A program made the position numbers and the translations under genes. From Anaerolineaceae bacterium UBA700 (GTDB taxonomy: Bacteria; Chloroflexota; Anaerolineae; Anaerolineales; Anaerolineaceae): 14,120 nucleotides of DNA. The notes below the pieces were generated by a model. It was not told where the DNA came from and did not search any database. It was given only the letters and a program-made list of their open reading frames with translations. Each line of letters opens with the position of its first letter. Within the stretch, counting starts at the first letter, position 1. The stretch covers positions 1 to 14,120 of the forward strand of contig DBMK01000288.1 in assembly GCA_002298885.1 (NCBI GenBank), given 5' to 3'. Below are positions 1 through 6,063 of the stretch, piece after piece.

Positions 1-24
1 TTCTCCCAGCGAATGCTGGGAGAA
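1..24. repeat. Perfect 10-bp stem-loop at window edge
   Basis: A perfect inverted repeat: a 10-nt arm (TTCTCCCAGC), a GAAT loop and the exact complementary arm. No T-run follows on the + strand, so it is not a classic intrinsic terminator in that direction. The other flank lies outside the window. It separates whatever lies upstream from the promoter at 49-96. Confidence 0.6.
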
Positions 25-48
25 AACGCCCCGTCCCATTTAATAGAC

Positions 49-96
49 ATTATACAGGGTGTATTAGGGACTTAGATAGCCCATTTCGATTAGGAT
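49..96 (+). promoter_or_regulatory. Promoter module copy A (TTAGGGAC-N19-TAGGAT)
   Basis: First of three ungapped 48-nt sites in this window. TTAGGGAC is at 64-71, followed by exactly 19 nt and a -10-like TAGGAT at 91-96. The 5' part fits the shared pattern ATTnnAnAGnnTnTnTTAGGGAC, and it contains a small dyad, TACA-GGG-TGTA (53-63). There is no TTGACA-like -35, so a dedicated sigma factor or an activator is likely (inference). The expected transcript start is near 103, leaving a leader of about 17 nt before the GTG at 120. Confidence 0.7.
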
Positions 97-119
97 GATA
101 TTGAAGTAAAGAGCAATCT

Positions 120-227
120 GTGGAAAAGGTGGGCGGAAACTTCGATAAATTAATTGGTCTGTTACAGGAGAAGTACGGTTATACCAAAGAACAGGCCGAA
201 GCAGAATTTGAAAAGAGGACTAAATGA
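120..227 (+). CDS. 35-aa CsbD/YjbJ C-terminal-like small stress protein
   Basis: A small ORF with a GTG start, 35 residues. An AAAGAG Shine-Dalgarno-like site lies about 7 nt upstream, and an in-frame stop at 102-104 rules out a longer N-terminus. Its TGA overlaps the ATG of the next gene (ATGA), implying translational coupling. The core, LLQEKYGYTKEQAEAEFEK, resembles the C-terminal half of E. coli YjbJ (CsbD family), recalled as IQERYGYQKDQAEKEV. The N-terminal CsbD half is absent. CsbD and YjbJ are known general-stress proteins of unknown biochemistry. The same YGYT module recurs in the gene at 6064-6324. It is probably a soluble helical peptide. The reading frame is well supported by promoter position and overlap; the family assignment rests on the short motif. 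Confidence 0.68.
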   Translation: MEKVGGNFDKLIGLLQEKYGYTKEQAEAEFEKRTK

Positions 228-742
228 CCGATTATCAAGAAGTAAGAACGACCGAACACGAGCAGGGGCGAGAGCAGCGCGTCGCCACCTTTAAAGTCAC
301 CCAGGTGATCTGGCTCTTGCTGGGCCTCCTGGAAGCCGTGTTGGCGCTGCGCTTTGTGTTCAAGCTGATCGGGGTCAATGCGGGCAACGCCTTCGCTACC
401 CTGCTCAACAACGTGACCAACCTTTTCGTGGCTCCCTTTGCCAGTTTGACAGGCGCCCCGGCTGCAGGCGGCATGGTAATTGAATTTTCTACCCTTATTG
501 CCATGGTCGTCTACCTGCTGATCGCCTGGGCCCTGGCAAAGATTGTATACGTGGCGTTCTACCGCCCGCGCGGGCCCGTGAGCACCCGGCAGACAGTTAT
601 TGCCGAACACGTCCCTCAGCAGGCACCCCTGGGTGTCAGCCAGACCACGACCACGGATCGCACCACGACTCAAGCTCCCATGGGCACCAGTCAAACAACG
701 GTCACTGAGCGTATCAATACCCAGACACCGGGTCCCCTTTAA
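224..742 (+). CDS. YggT-family membrane protein, paralogue 1
   Basis: 172 aa. AGAGG sits just upstream of the ATG, which overlaps the preceding stop. Two hydrophobic segments (about residues 27-48 and 86-110) flank a linker with the YggT-like pattern FATLLNNVTNLFVAPF. YggT proteins are small integral membrane proteins of poorly known role, linked in different bacteria to osmotic or envelope stress and division-site organisation. The C-terminal tail (about 130-172) is hydrophilic, Thr/Gln-rich and contains a tandem imperfect repeat, QAPLGVSQTTTTDR then QAPMGTSQTTVTER, which is not part of the usual family. The next gene encodes a clear paralogue. The family call is fairly secure; the function is unknown. 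Confidence 0.75.
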   Translation: MTDYQEVRTTEHEQGREQRVATFKVTQVIWLLLGLLEAVLALRFVFKLIGVNAGNAFATLLNNVTNLFVAPFASLTGAPAAGGMVIEFSTLIAMVVYLLIAWALAKIVYVAFYRPRGPVSTRQTVIAEHVPQQAPLGVSQTTTTDRTTTQAPMGTSQTTVTERINTQTPGPL

Positions 743-758
743 TGTTGGGTGGATTTTA

Positions 759-787
759 CAGCTCCGGTTTCGTTAAAGCCGGAGCTG
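759..787 (+). other. Intercistronic stem-loop between the two yggT-like genes
   Basis: CAGCTCCGG (759-767) pairs perfectly with CCGGAGCTG (779-787) across an 11-nt loop. No T-run follows, so it is more likely an mRNA-stability or processing element within the operon than a terminator. It lies in the 78-nt gap before the strong SD of the next gene. Confidence 0.5.
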
Positions 788-820
788 CAAAAACCTGTAA
801 AGGAGCAAGGAGGAGATTTT

Positions 821-1330
821 ATGATCGAAAACCATGACATCAATGACGTTGCAGTGGATCCCCGGGAAGAAACGTTAGTCACCCGCCAACCCGGCTACGC
901 TGCCACTGAGCAAGTCGTGCAGGATGTTGCCGCCGAACGCCGGTTGGGTTTGTTTCAGGTCAACCGCATCCTGTGGAGTCTCCTGTCCTTTCTGGAGATT
1001 TTGTTGGCCTTCCGGTTCGTCTTGCGAATGATTGGCGCCAACCCCGACAGCGGCTTCGCCGTGCTTATATACGGGATCACAGGCATATTCGCCGCGCCGT
1101 TCAATGGATTGATCGAAACGCCCATAGCCGGTGGATTTCCACTCGAGGTTACCACCCTCATCGCCATGATTGTTTATGGGCTGATCTTCTGGGGTATCGC
1201 GTACGTAATTCGCATGGTTGTGGACCGCCCCAAGGCTCGCTCATTTACCCTCACCACCCGTGAGCAAGCGCCCGGCGATAATGGAAACATCCGCACCACA
1301 CACACTACCATCTCGAATGGCAAGGTGTAG
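821..1330 (+). CDS. YggT-family membrane protein, paralogue 2
   Basis: 169 aa from the ATG at 821, chosen because AAGGAGGAG lies about 6 nt upstream. A 24-codon upstream extension would run back through the intercistronic hairpin. A charged N-terminus of about 45 residues precedes two transmembrane segments (about 47-70 and 105-130) separated by an amphipathic stretch with the YggT-like core GFAVLIYGITGIFAAPF. This aligns with the upstream paralogue (LLEAVLALRFV versus FLEILLAFRFV; TLIAMVVYLLI versus TLIAMIVYGLI). It ends in a polar Thr-rich tail. The pair probably arose by tandem duplication and may form a hetero-oligomer in the membrane (inference). Confidence 0.75.
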   Translation: MIENHDINDVAVDPREETLVTRQPGYAATEQVVQDVAAERRLGLFQVNRILWSLLSFLEILLAFRFVLRMIGANPDSGFAVLIYGITGIFAAPFNGLIETPIAGGFPLEVTTLIAMIVYGLIFWGIAYVIRMVVDRPKARSFTLTTREQAPGDNGNIRTTHTTISNGKV

Positions 1331-1347
1331 TCAAAGGTAGTATCGAA

Positions 1348-1375
1348 CATGCGAATGAATAAATTTGTTCGCATG
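1348..1375 (+). other. 8-bp stem-loop before the GlsB-like gene
   Basis: CATGCGAA (1348-1355) and TTCGCATG (1368-1375) form a perfect 8-bp inverted repeat around a 12-nt AT-rich loop, in the 81-nt gap between coding regions. It could be an operator-like dyad or an RNA hairpin; the sequence alone does not decide. Confidence 0.4.
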
Positions 1376-1411
1376 ACAAACACATCAGAGTTAAGAAAAC
1401 GGAGATTAGAA

Positions 1412-1684
1412 ATGGGTATACTTTCCTGGATCGTTGTTGGTTTGATCGCCGGCTGGTTGGCCGGAAAAGTGATGCGCGGCGGTGGATATGGATTGCTTGG
1501 TGACATCATCGTCGGCGTTGTTGGCGGATTGTTGGGCGGATTTCTCGCCACCCAGGTCTTTCACATCGCGGCTGGCGTGAATGGCATCAACCTGGAGTCC
1601 ATCCTCGTGGCATTCGTTGGTGCGCTGGTTTTGCTTGTTGTGCTGCGCCTCCTGAGCGGCGGTCGCAAAAGCATTCTGCGCTAG
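1412..1684 (+). CDS. GlsB/YeaQ/YmgE-family (transglycosylase-associated) membrane protein
   Basis: 90 aa from the ATG at 1412, preceded by GGAG with a 7-nt spacer. An in-frame ATG at 1349 has no SD and would overlap the 1348-1375 dyad. The sequence is a Gly-rich three-segment membrane protein: WIVVGLIAGWLAGKVMRGGG, then DIIVGVVGGLLGGFLAT, then a hydrophobic helix ending in a basic tail (GGRKSILR). The glycine-patterned IAGWLAGK...GDIIVGVVGG signature is typical of the GlsB/YeaQ family, which is about 80-90 aa long and often induced by stress. No enzymatic activity is established for the family. It is the last gene of the first unit, followed by the hairpin at 1747-1801. Confidence 0.85.
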   Translation: MGILSWIVVGLIAGWLAGKVMRGGGYGLLGDIIVGVVGGLLGGFLATQVFHIAAGVNGINLESILVAFVGALVLLVVLRLLSGGRKSILR

Positions 1685-1746
1685 TTTTGCATTGCTTCCG
1701 AAACGCTTTCGTTTGGTGAAGTAATAGTACGGTCTCACGGAGGCAG

Positions 1747-1801
1747 AAAATAAAATCCACGAAAAGCCCAGGTTCATATAGTTTTTCGTGGATTTTATTT
1801 T
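1747..1801 (+). terminator. Long stem-loop terminator after unit 1
   Basis: A perfect 19-nt inverted repeat, AAAATAAAATCCACGAAAA (1747-1765) and its complement (1783-1801), with a 17-nt loop. The stem starts with A-rich and ends with T-rich sequence, and TTTTTTT follows at 1814-1820, so termination on the + strand is plausible. The symmetry means it could act in both directions. Confidence 0.65.
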
Positions 1802-1830
1802 ATAAATGAGGTCTTTTTTTAGGTGGAGTT

Positions 1831-1881
1831 CCGATTGTCGTGTAAATTACGGTCGCAGACCGCAATTTACACGACAATCGG
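1831..1881. repeat. 24-bp stem-loop with 3-nt loop
   Basis: CCGATTGTCGTGTAAATT begins a 24-nt arm (1831-1854). The complementary arm is at 1858-1881, the loop is GCA, and there is a single A-C mismatch (1849/1863). A T-run lies before it (1814-1820) and another about 10 nt after it. It is the second hairpin between units 1 and 2 and lies just upstream of promoter copy B. Its role is unknown: backup terminator, RNA stability element or DNA cruciform. Confidence 0.6.
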
Positions 1882-1902
1882 CATACCATCCTTTTTTAAG
1901 GT

Positions 1903-1950
1903 ATTTAATAGATTGTTTTAGGGACATCGATAGGCCTAATTCTCTATTAT
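1903..1950 (+). promoter_or_regulatory. Promoter module copy B (TTAGGGAC-N19-TATTAT)
   Basis: Second copy of the 48-nt module. TTAGGGAC is at 1918-1925, then 19 nt, then TATTAT at 1945-1950. The 5' half begins ATTTAATAGATT, close to copy C (ATTTTATAGGTT). The spacer starts ATCGATAG, sharing GATAG with copy A. The predicted transcript start is near 1957, which places the lipoprotein ATG (1981) about 24 nt downstream. Confidence 0.72.
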
Positions 1951-1980
1951 AGATTGGAGCGAAACATAAAAGGTTATTTA

Positions 1981-2967
1981 ATGAAATTACAAAGTCAGCG
2001 GTATGCAATGGTGTTGATGTTTACATTCTTAGTTCTGATGATAAGCGGGTGTTCGACCCCATATACAACCCTCGGTGGAGCCTCAACAACATCAGTCCGT
2101 TCAACAATTGCACCCGCGCAAGCCATTGTCGAATCGCCAAATCCCGCGTTCATGAATGCCCAGGCAACAATCGATACCGGCAAGAGCCAGCTGCTTGATC
2201 TCTCGCGCAAGGAAACCGAGACCAGCCTGAATCTGGCTCAAGCAGCAGATGCCGCAGCCCTGTCCACAAAGGATTTTAACCAACGCCAGAAGGCAGATTT
2301 GAACTTCCAGGCAACCGTAGTCAGTTTAAACATTACGCAAGCCGCCGCTACGCAAAGATTCGTTTTGCAACAGACCAAAATGGCTCGGGACGCAACCACC
2401 GCGGCTCAGAGCAGCAAAGCTACAGCCGCCCAATTCATTTACCTCGTGAATGTGAATCAGACAAAACAGGTGCAGGCGATCCTGAATGCCCAGGCTACCC
2501 AAACTGCCCAGGCGATTGCAGCTTTAACGTCTTATCCGTCGACTGCAACCTCTGTTGCCGTGACCCAGGCTGCCCTTCTCGGGCAGCAATATGGCCGGGA
2601 ACAACAGACTTTTGTGAAGCAGATCGTCGTTCCTTTAATTCCCATTCTGATCACCCTGGATCTCATTGCGTTCATCCTGGTCGTTATTCTGGCTTATCGC
2701 CGATCAATAACCATCCCGTGGCCTCGCCGCCTGCAGCTTGCGCCAGGTATTGTTTCTCCCGATCCAATTCGCATGATCGATGGAGTGATTTCAGACGTTA
2801 ATCCTTCACTTCATCCACCATTTCCAGCCGAACTACCACCTGACAACCCGCCCAGACGGCAGGATGAAGCTACGGTGCATGTGGAAATTGTTAGTGCAAC
2901 GGAGCCACCCGTCGCTCAATGGATCGCCGAGGTGGAGCATCAAATGACGGTTGAAGGAGGTGTGTAG
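1981..2967 (+). CDS. Ala/Gln/Thr-rich lipoprotein with a second, C-terminal membrane anchor
   Basis: 328 aa from the ATG at 1981 (AAAAGG about 9 nt upstream). The in-frame TTG at 1954 lies before the predicted transcript start, so it is rejected. A basic N-terminus and hydrophobic core run into the lipobox I-S-G-C, giving a lipidated Cys24 after signal peptidase II cleavage. Residues about 50-210 are Ala/Gln/Thr-rich and probably helical or coiled-coil, with recurrent QAT/QA motifs. A strong transmembrane segment follows at about 214-238, then a roughly 90-residue Pro-rich tail after YRRS, which by the positive-inside rule should be cytoplasmic. That gives an external helical loop tethered at both ends. 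I recognise no enzymatic domain. It is the first gene of unit 2, and the SD of the next gene lies at its 3' end. Confidence 0.75.
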   Translation: MKLQSQRYAMVLMFTFLVLMISGCSTPYTTLGGASTTSVRSTIAPAQAIVESPNPAFMNAQATIDTGKSQLLDLSRKETETSLNLAQAADAAALSTKDFNQRQKADLNFQATVVSLNITQAAATQRFVLQQTKMARDATTAAQSSKATAAQFIYLVNVNQTKQVQAILNAQATQTAQAIAALTSYPSTATSVAVTQAALLGQQYGREQQTFVKQIVVPLIPILITLDLIAFILVVILAYRRSITIPWPRRLQLAPGIVSPDPIRMIDGVISDVNPSLHPPFPAELPPDNPPRRQDEATVHVEIVSATEPPVAQWIAEVEHQMTVEGGV

Positions 2968-2969
2968 CT

Positions 2970-3269
2970 ATGAGCGCCAATCGATACTTTTCAGCCGCCC
3001 AGGCTGTCGCCGAAACGTTCCCAGAGCTCCTGGCGGACCAGGGCTTGAATCCGTTGATCAGCCGCTACGTCCTGACCGAAACCGAGCGCGGGGATGCCTG
3101 GTTGTTTGTGGTCATGGATGACAGCGTGCTGGAACACCTCGACTCCTATGCCGCGACCAGTGTGTCAGACTATCTTTCTGCGGCCCTGCACGAGCATCTC
3201 GTGATGTTCAGCAACTCCTATGGCCTGCGGTATGCCATCCTCCTGAGCAGTCCTCAAAAACTTAGATAG
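2970..3269 (+). CDS. 99-aa protein of unknown function
   Basis: ATG at 2970 with a strong AAGGAGG inside the last codons of the upstream lipoprotein gene, so the two are almost certainly co-translated. The protein is soluble, acidic to neutral, with no signal peptide or transmembrane segment. It looks like an alpha/beta fold: a helical N-terminus (AAQAVAETFPELLADQ), a strand around WLFVVMDD, a helix around VSDYLSAALHEHL and a final strand around YAILLSS. I do not recognise the family. Its position suggests a partner of the lipoprotein's cytoplasmic tail, but this is inference only. Confidence 0.7.
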   Translation: MSANRYFSAAQAVAETFPELLADQGLNPLISRYVLTETERGDAWLFVVMDDSVLEHLDSYAATSVSDYLSAALHEHLVMFSNSYGLRYAILLSSPQKLR

Positions 3270-3278
3270 TGGTTCTTT

Positions 3279-3317
3279 TTTGAGATTAATGCGGACGAAG
3301 CCCGCATTAATCTCAAA
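3279..3317. repeat. 16-bp perfect stem-loop inside unit 2
   Basis: TTTGAGATTAATGCGG (3279-3294) pairs perfectly with CCGCATTAATCTCAAA (3302-3317) around a 7-nt loop. A T6 run (3276-3281) is on the 5' side and an A-run on the 3' side, the reverse of an intrinsic terminator. It sits between the 99-aa gene and the lipid kinase gene, where it could act as an attenuator, RNA-processing or stability element. Confidence 0.6.
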
Positions 3318-3355
3318 GCAGTAAACGGAAAAACATCGGAGGCAAAGTTAATCAA

Positions 3356-4273
3356 ATGGATGCTGATCCTCGTGGTAAATACAAGCGCTCCATGCGCGCC
3401 AAGCTCATCTTCAATCCCGGCGCGGGAGCAGCCGGCGCCTCACCTGTCCAACTGATGGATGTGATCAGTGAAATGCAGGCCTGGAAGCTCGTGCCGGAAG
3501 CTTTTCTGGTCGAGCCGGGCTGCGACCTGCCGGGCGTGATCCAGGACGCCCTCGCGCAGGGATATCGCATGTTCGTGGTATGCGGAGGGGATGGCACAAT
3601 TTCCGGCGTGGCCGGGATGCTAGCCGGCACCGGCGCCACCCTGGGGATCATTCCCACCGGCACCCAGAATAACACGGCCCTCAGCCTGGGAATCCCTTCG
3701 GAAATCCCGGCCGCTATCGCCATCCTGCGGAATGGCAAGCGCATTAAAGTGGACGTCGGAATGGCCGTTTGCGGCGATATTTCGACTCCCTTTCTGGAAG
3801 TTTGCTCGGTTGGCCTGGTCTCGGCTCTTTTCCCATCTGCCGACGACATCCAGCATGGCAACCTGGCGCGCATCGGCGATTTTTTGGCCACCCTGACCGG
3901 TTCCCCGCCTGCCGATATCCACCTGCTCCTCGATAACAAGCAGCGGATCCACAGCCAGGGCCACGTGGTGTTGGTTTCCAATATGCCCTTTATCGGCCTG
4001 CATTACCAGGTTGCTCCGGCAACCGCGTTTAGCGATGGCCTGCTGGATGTATTGTTCTTTGCCGAACTGTCCAAGCTCGACCTGCTGGCTTACGTTTTTC
4101 AGGGGGTCGGTGAAGGCAAGCCGGAAGACTCCCGCATCCAGCACTACCATGTCCGCCGCGTGGAGATTGAGACCCACCCCGCCATGCCGGTCATGAAGGA
4201 TGGGACAGCCATAGGAGACGGATTGGTAAAGATCCAAGTCCGGCGGCACGCCCTGGTCATGATGGTTGGCTAA
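3356..4273 (+). CDS. Diacylglycerol kinase-like lipid kinase (DAGK catalytic domain, YegS/BmrU type)
   Basis: 305 aa. It carries the hallmarks of the DAGK_cat fold: NPGAG at residues 20-24, the nucleotide-binding GGDGT at 77-81, and PTGTQNNTA at 100-108 followed by LGIP. Length matches the soluble YegS/BmrU/DgkB family (about 300 aa), which phosphorylates diacylglycerol or related lipids with ATP at the membrane face. The substrate cannot be told from sequence. GGAGG lies 13 nt before the ATG, a rather long spacing; an alternative ATG at 3392, right at the start of the conserved MRAKLIFNPGAG, has no SD. The stop overlaps the TTG of the PAP2 gene by 8 nt, pairing a lipid kinase with a lipid phosphatase. 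Confidence 0.85.
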   Translation: MDADPRGKYKRSMRAKLIFNPGAGAAGASPVQLMDVISEMQAWKLVPEAFLVEPGCDLPGVIQDALAQGYRMFVVCGGDGTISGVAGMLAGTGATLGIIPTGTQNNTALSLGIPSEIPAAIAILRNGKRIKVDVGMAVCGDISTPFLEVCSVGLVSALFPSADDIQHGNLARIGDFLATLTGSPPADIHLLLDNKQRIHSQGHVVLVSNMPFIGLHYQVAPATAFSDGLLDVLFFAELSKLDLLAYVFQGVGEGKPEDSRIQHYHVRRVEIETHPAMPVMKDGTAIGDGLVKIQVRRHALVMMVG

Positions 4274-5111
4274 CCGGCGCCCGCTAAAAACCCCAAACCG
4301 GAAGCAAACCTTGCATAGCAAGAAAGCGCGTTCGAAAAAACCAGAAGCAGTCGTCCCCATCCCGGTTGCTCTGGGGCACCCCGTCCGGATAATTAAACGA
4401 AAACGCCGGGTTGCCTGGGTGGCGGGCATCTCGATCGTTCTGGTTTTATTCATATTCTTTCTGCCTGCCGATATTCGCACGTTTTTTTGGGCCGGCTTGC
4501 AGGCGCACGTCATCCTGGCTAACATGTTGTTGATTTTTAGCCTGGTGGCGATTTCGCTGGTTTGGTCCGCCGGCCAGCGATTGGATGCCTGGGTTTTCCT
4601 GACTTTTAATTTACGCGGAGCGCGTCCACCCTGGTTGGACCAGGTTATGTTGGGCTTCACCCAGGTTGGCAACGCATTTGCCACCCTGGGGTTTGCTGTA
4701 TTATTGTTCTTGATCAACGAACGCCTCCTGGCTTATGAGCTTCTCCTGGGGACCTTGACATTATGGCTGGTGGTGATGCTGGTTAAATTTATTGTTCACC
4801 GTGCCCGGCCATTTATCCTTCTAAAGCAGGCCCGCATTGTGGGTTACCGGGCCCGCGGGCGTTCTTTTCCAAGCGGGCATACCAGCCAGGTCTTTTTCAT
4901 TGCAACCCTAATAGTGCAGCATTTCCACGCCAGCGGTTGGGGCGCAATTTTGTTATACGCCATTGCTCTATTGGTGGGGATTACGCGCATGTACGTGGGG
5001 GCTCACTATCCTCGCGATGTTCTGGCGGGGGCCATCCTCGGCAGCGCCTGGGGCCTGCTTGGGGTCATCGTCGATGGGTTTGTGCTGAACGGCATTGGGA
5101 TAAATAGATAA
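4266..5111 (+). CDS. PAP2-family membrane phosphatase
   Basis: 281 aa from a TTG that overlaps the kinase stop. An alternative TTG at 4311 has GGAAG 6 nt upstream and would remove 15 very basic residues; the choice is open. A basic N-terminal region (1-48) is followed by about six hydrophobic segments. All three PAP2 motifs are present: K174-x6-R181-P182 (KFIVHRARP), P202-S-G-H205 in FPSGHTS, and R241-x5-H247-x3-D251 (RMYVGAHYPRD), with Thr instead of Ser before the Arg. The histidines are the expected nucleophile and acid-base pair. Known family substrates are phosphatidate, phosphatidylglycerol-phosphate and undecaprenyl pyrophosphate. Its pairing with a DAG-kinase-like gene favours a phosphatidate/diacylglycerol cycle, by inference. 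Confidence 0.87.
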   Translation: MANRRPLKTPNRKQTLHSKKARSKKPEAVVPIPVALGHPVRIIKRKRRVAWVAGISIVLVLFIFFLPADIRTFFWAGLQAHVILANMLLIFSLVAISLVWSAGQRLDAWVFLTFNLRGARPPWLDQVMLGFTQVGNAFATLGFAVLLFLINERLLAYELLLGTLTLWLVVMLVKFIVHRARPFILLKQARIVGYRARGRSFPSGHTSQVFFIATLIVQHFHASGWGAILLYAIALLVGITRMYVGAHYPRDVLAGAILGSAWGLLGVIVDGFVLNGIGINR

Positions 5112-5154
5112 TCCACGCCAATCATTAGCAAAGGTATTCCCGATTTATTGAGAT

Positions 5155-5202
5155 ATTTTATAGGTTCTATTAGGGACGTAGTGATCTCCTATCGAATAAT
5201 AT
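5155..5202 (+). promoter_or_regulatory. Promoter module copy C (TTAGGGAC-N19-TAATAT)
   Basis: Third copy of the 48-nt module. TTAGGGAC is at 5170-5177, then 19 nt, then TAATAT at 5197-5202. The upstream half ATTTTATAGGTTCTA contains a dyad, ATAG-GTT-CTAT (5160-5170). Predicted transcription starts near 5209, about 45 nt before the ATG at 5254. Confidence 0.72.
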
Positions 5203-5253
5203 GGTAGGTAGAAAAAATTCATCCTTGGATTTCCGCGGATTCCTGAGGTTTTT

Positions 5254-5481
5254 ATGAATGAATTGCAGATGATTAAGATTGTAGAACAGTTCAGCCGGAT
5301 GAGTGAGCCCGTGGCTGGACAGGTGAAGGTCACTCGCATTTCGGACTATAAAACTGTATATATCGAGCAAGTAAATGGAACTGGACGCTCGATCGTCTTG
5401 ACTGAATACAAGGTGGACGGCAAAACATACTGGGCCGGATACAGCCCGCTCAGCGATACTGTTTTCGTCAGCAAAGCCTGA
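5254..5481 (+). CDS. 75-aa protein of unknown function, first gene of unit 3
   Basis: ATG preceded by TGAGG with a 5-nt spacer. The protein is small and soluble, with one N-terminal helix (MNELQMIKIVEQFSRM) followed by alternating beta-type segments (VAGQVKVTRI, KTVYIEQV, SIVLTEYKV, KTYWAGYSPL). This suggests a compact beta-sheet or barrel fold. There is no signal peptide, cysteine or recognisable catalytic motif. It is the first gene after promoter copy C and lies 15 nt upstream of the Dps-like gene. I do not recognise the family. Confidence 0.65.
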   Translation: MNELQMIKIVEQFSRMSEPVAGQVKVTRISDYKTVYIEQVNGTGRSIVLTEYKVDGKTYWAGYSPLSDTVFVSKA

Positions 5482-5496
5482 AGGGATTAATGTTGT

Positions 5497-6036
5497 ATGC
5501 CACGAACCACTTTCTATGGACGTAAACAAATACCGATGACCTTCCAGCCAAATATTGGTTTGGACGCCGATTCCCGCCAATCGGTTGTGGAAATGCTCAC
5601 CGTCCTCCTTGCTGATGAGGAAGTGCTGGCTCAAAAAACACGCCGTGTTTGTGTGCCCGCAGCGGCCGACAACTCTGATCTGCAGCCCCTCTGCGATTCG
5701 CAATACCGGCAGATAAAAGATATCGTTTCTGAAATTGGAGAAAGGGTAAGCATACTGGGTGGCTCTCACCTCAGCCCGGCTGGAGAAATCATCTCTTCCT
5801 CCCGGTTGGATGGAAATAATGGTATTACTCCGGATGCCATCAGCATCCTGGCTGACCACGAGGCGTTCATTCGCTACTTGCGAGAAGATGCCCAGAAATG
5901 TTCTGAAGAATATGAGGATCAGGGAACCTTTGCTCTGCTGATCGGCGTGATGCAGATTCACGAAAAGATGGCCTGGATGCTTCGTTCGTACATCCAGGGC
6001 GAACATACGGACGATGAAAACAGCAGAAACGCATAA
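5497..6036 (+). CDS. Dps/ferritin-like protein lacking the ferroxidase histidines
   Basis: 179 aa; AAGGG lies about 10 nt before the ATG. Conserved Dps-type signatures are visible: SQYRQIKDIVSEIGERVSIL (about 68-87, matching the helix ending in AER...LGG), LADHEAFIRYLRE (118-130), and HEKMAWMLRSYI (155-166). Dps proteins form dodecamers that oxidise and store iron and bind DNA under stress. In canonical Dps, two His (E. coli 51 and 63) plus Asp67 and Glu82 bind iron. Here residues 1-90 contain no histidine; aligned on QY...ER, the second His becomes Gln63, while Asp67 and Glu82 remain. Iron oxidation may therefore be altered or lost. The N-terminus of about 25 residues is polar and basic and could bind DNA. 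The family is likely; the activity is doubtful. Confidence 0.75.
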   Translation: MPRTTFYGRKQIPMTFQPNIGLDADSRQSVVEMLTVLLADEEVLAQKTRRVCVPAAADNSDLQPLCDSQYRQIKDIVSEIGERVSILGGSHLSPAGEIISSSRLDGNNGITPDAISILADHEAFIRYLREDAQKCSEEYEDQGTFALLIGVMQIHEKMAWMLRSYIQGEHTDDENSRNA

Positions 6037-6063
6037 AGTACCGGTTTTTATAGGAGGCAAATG

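Noticed and set aside
1954..1980. In-frame upstream TTG start for the lipoprotein gene.
   Set aside because: It lies before the predicted transcript start of promoter copy B, has no SD, and would put polar residues before the signal peptide.
3620..4717. 365-codon - strand open frame opposite the lipid kinase and PAP2 genes.
   Set aside because: It crosses two well-supported + strand genes and encodes no recognisable motifs.
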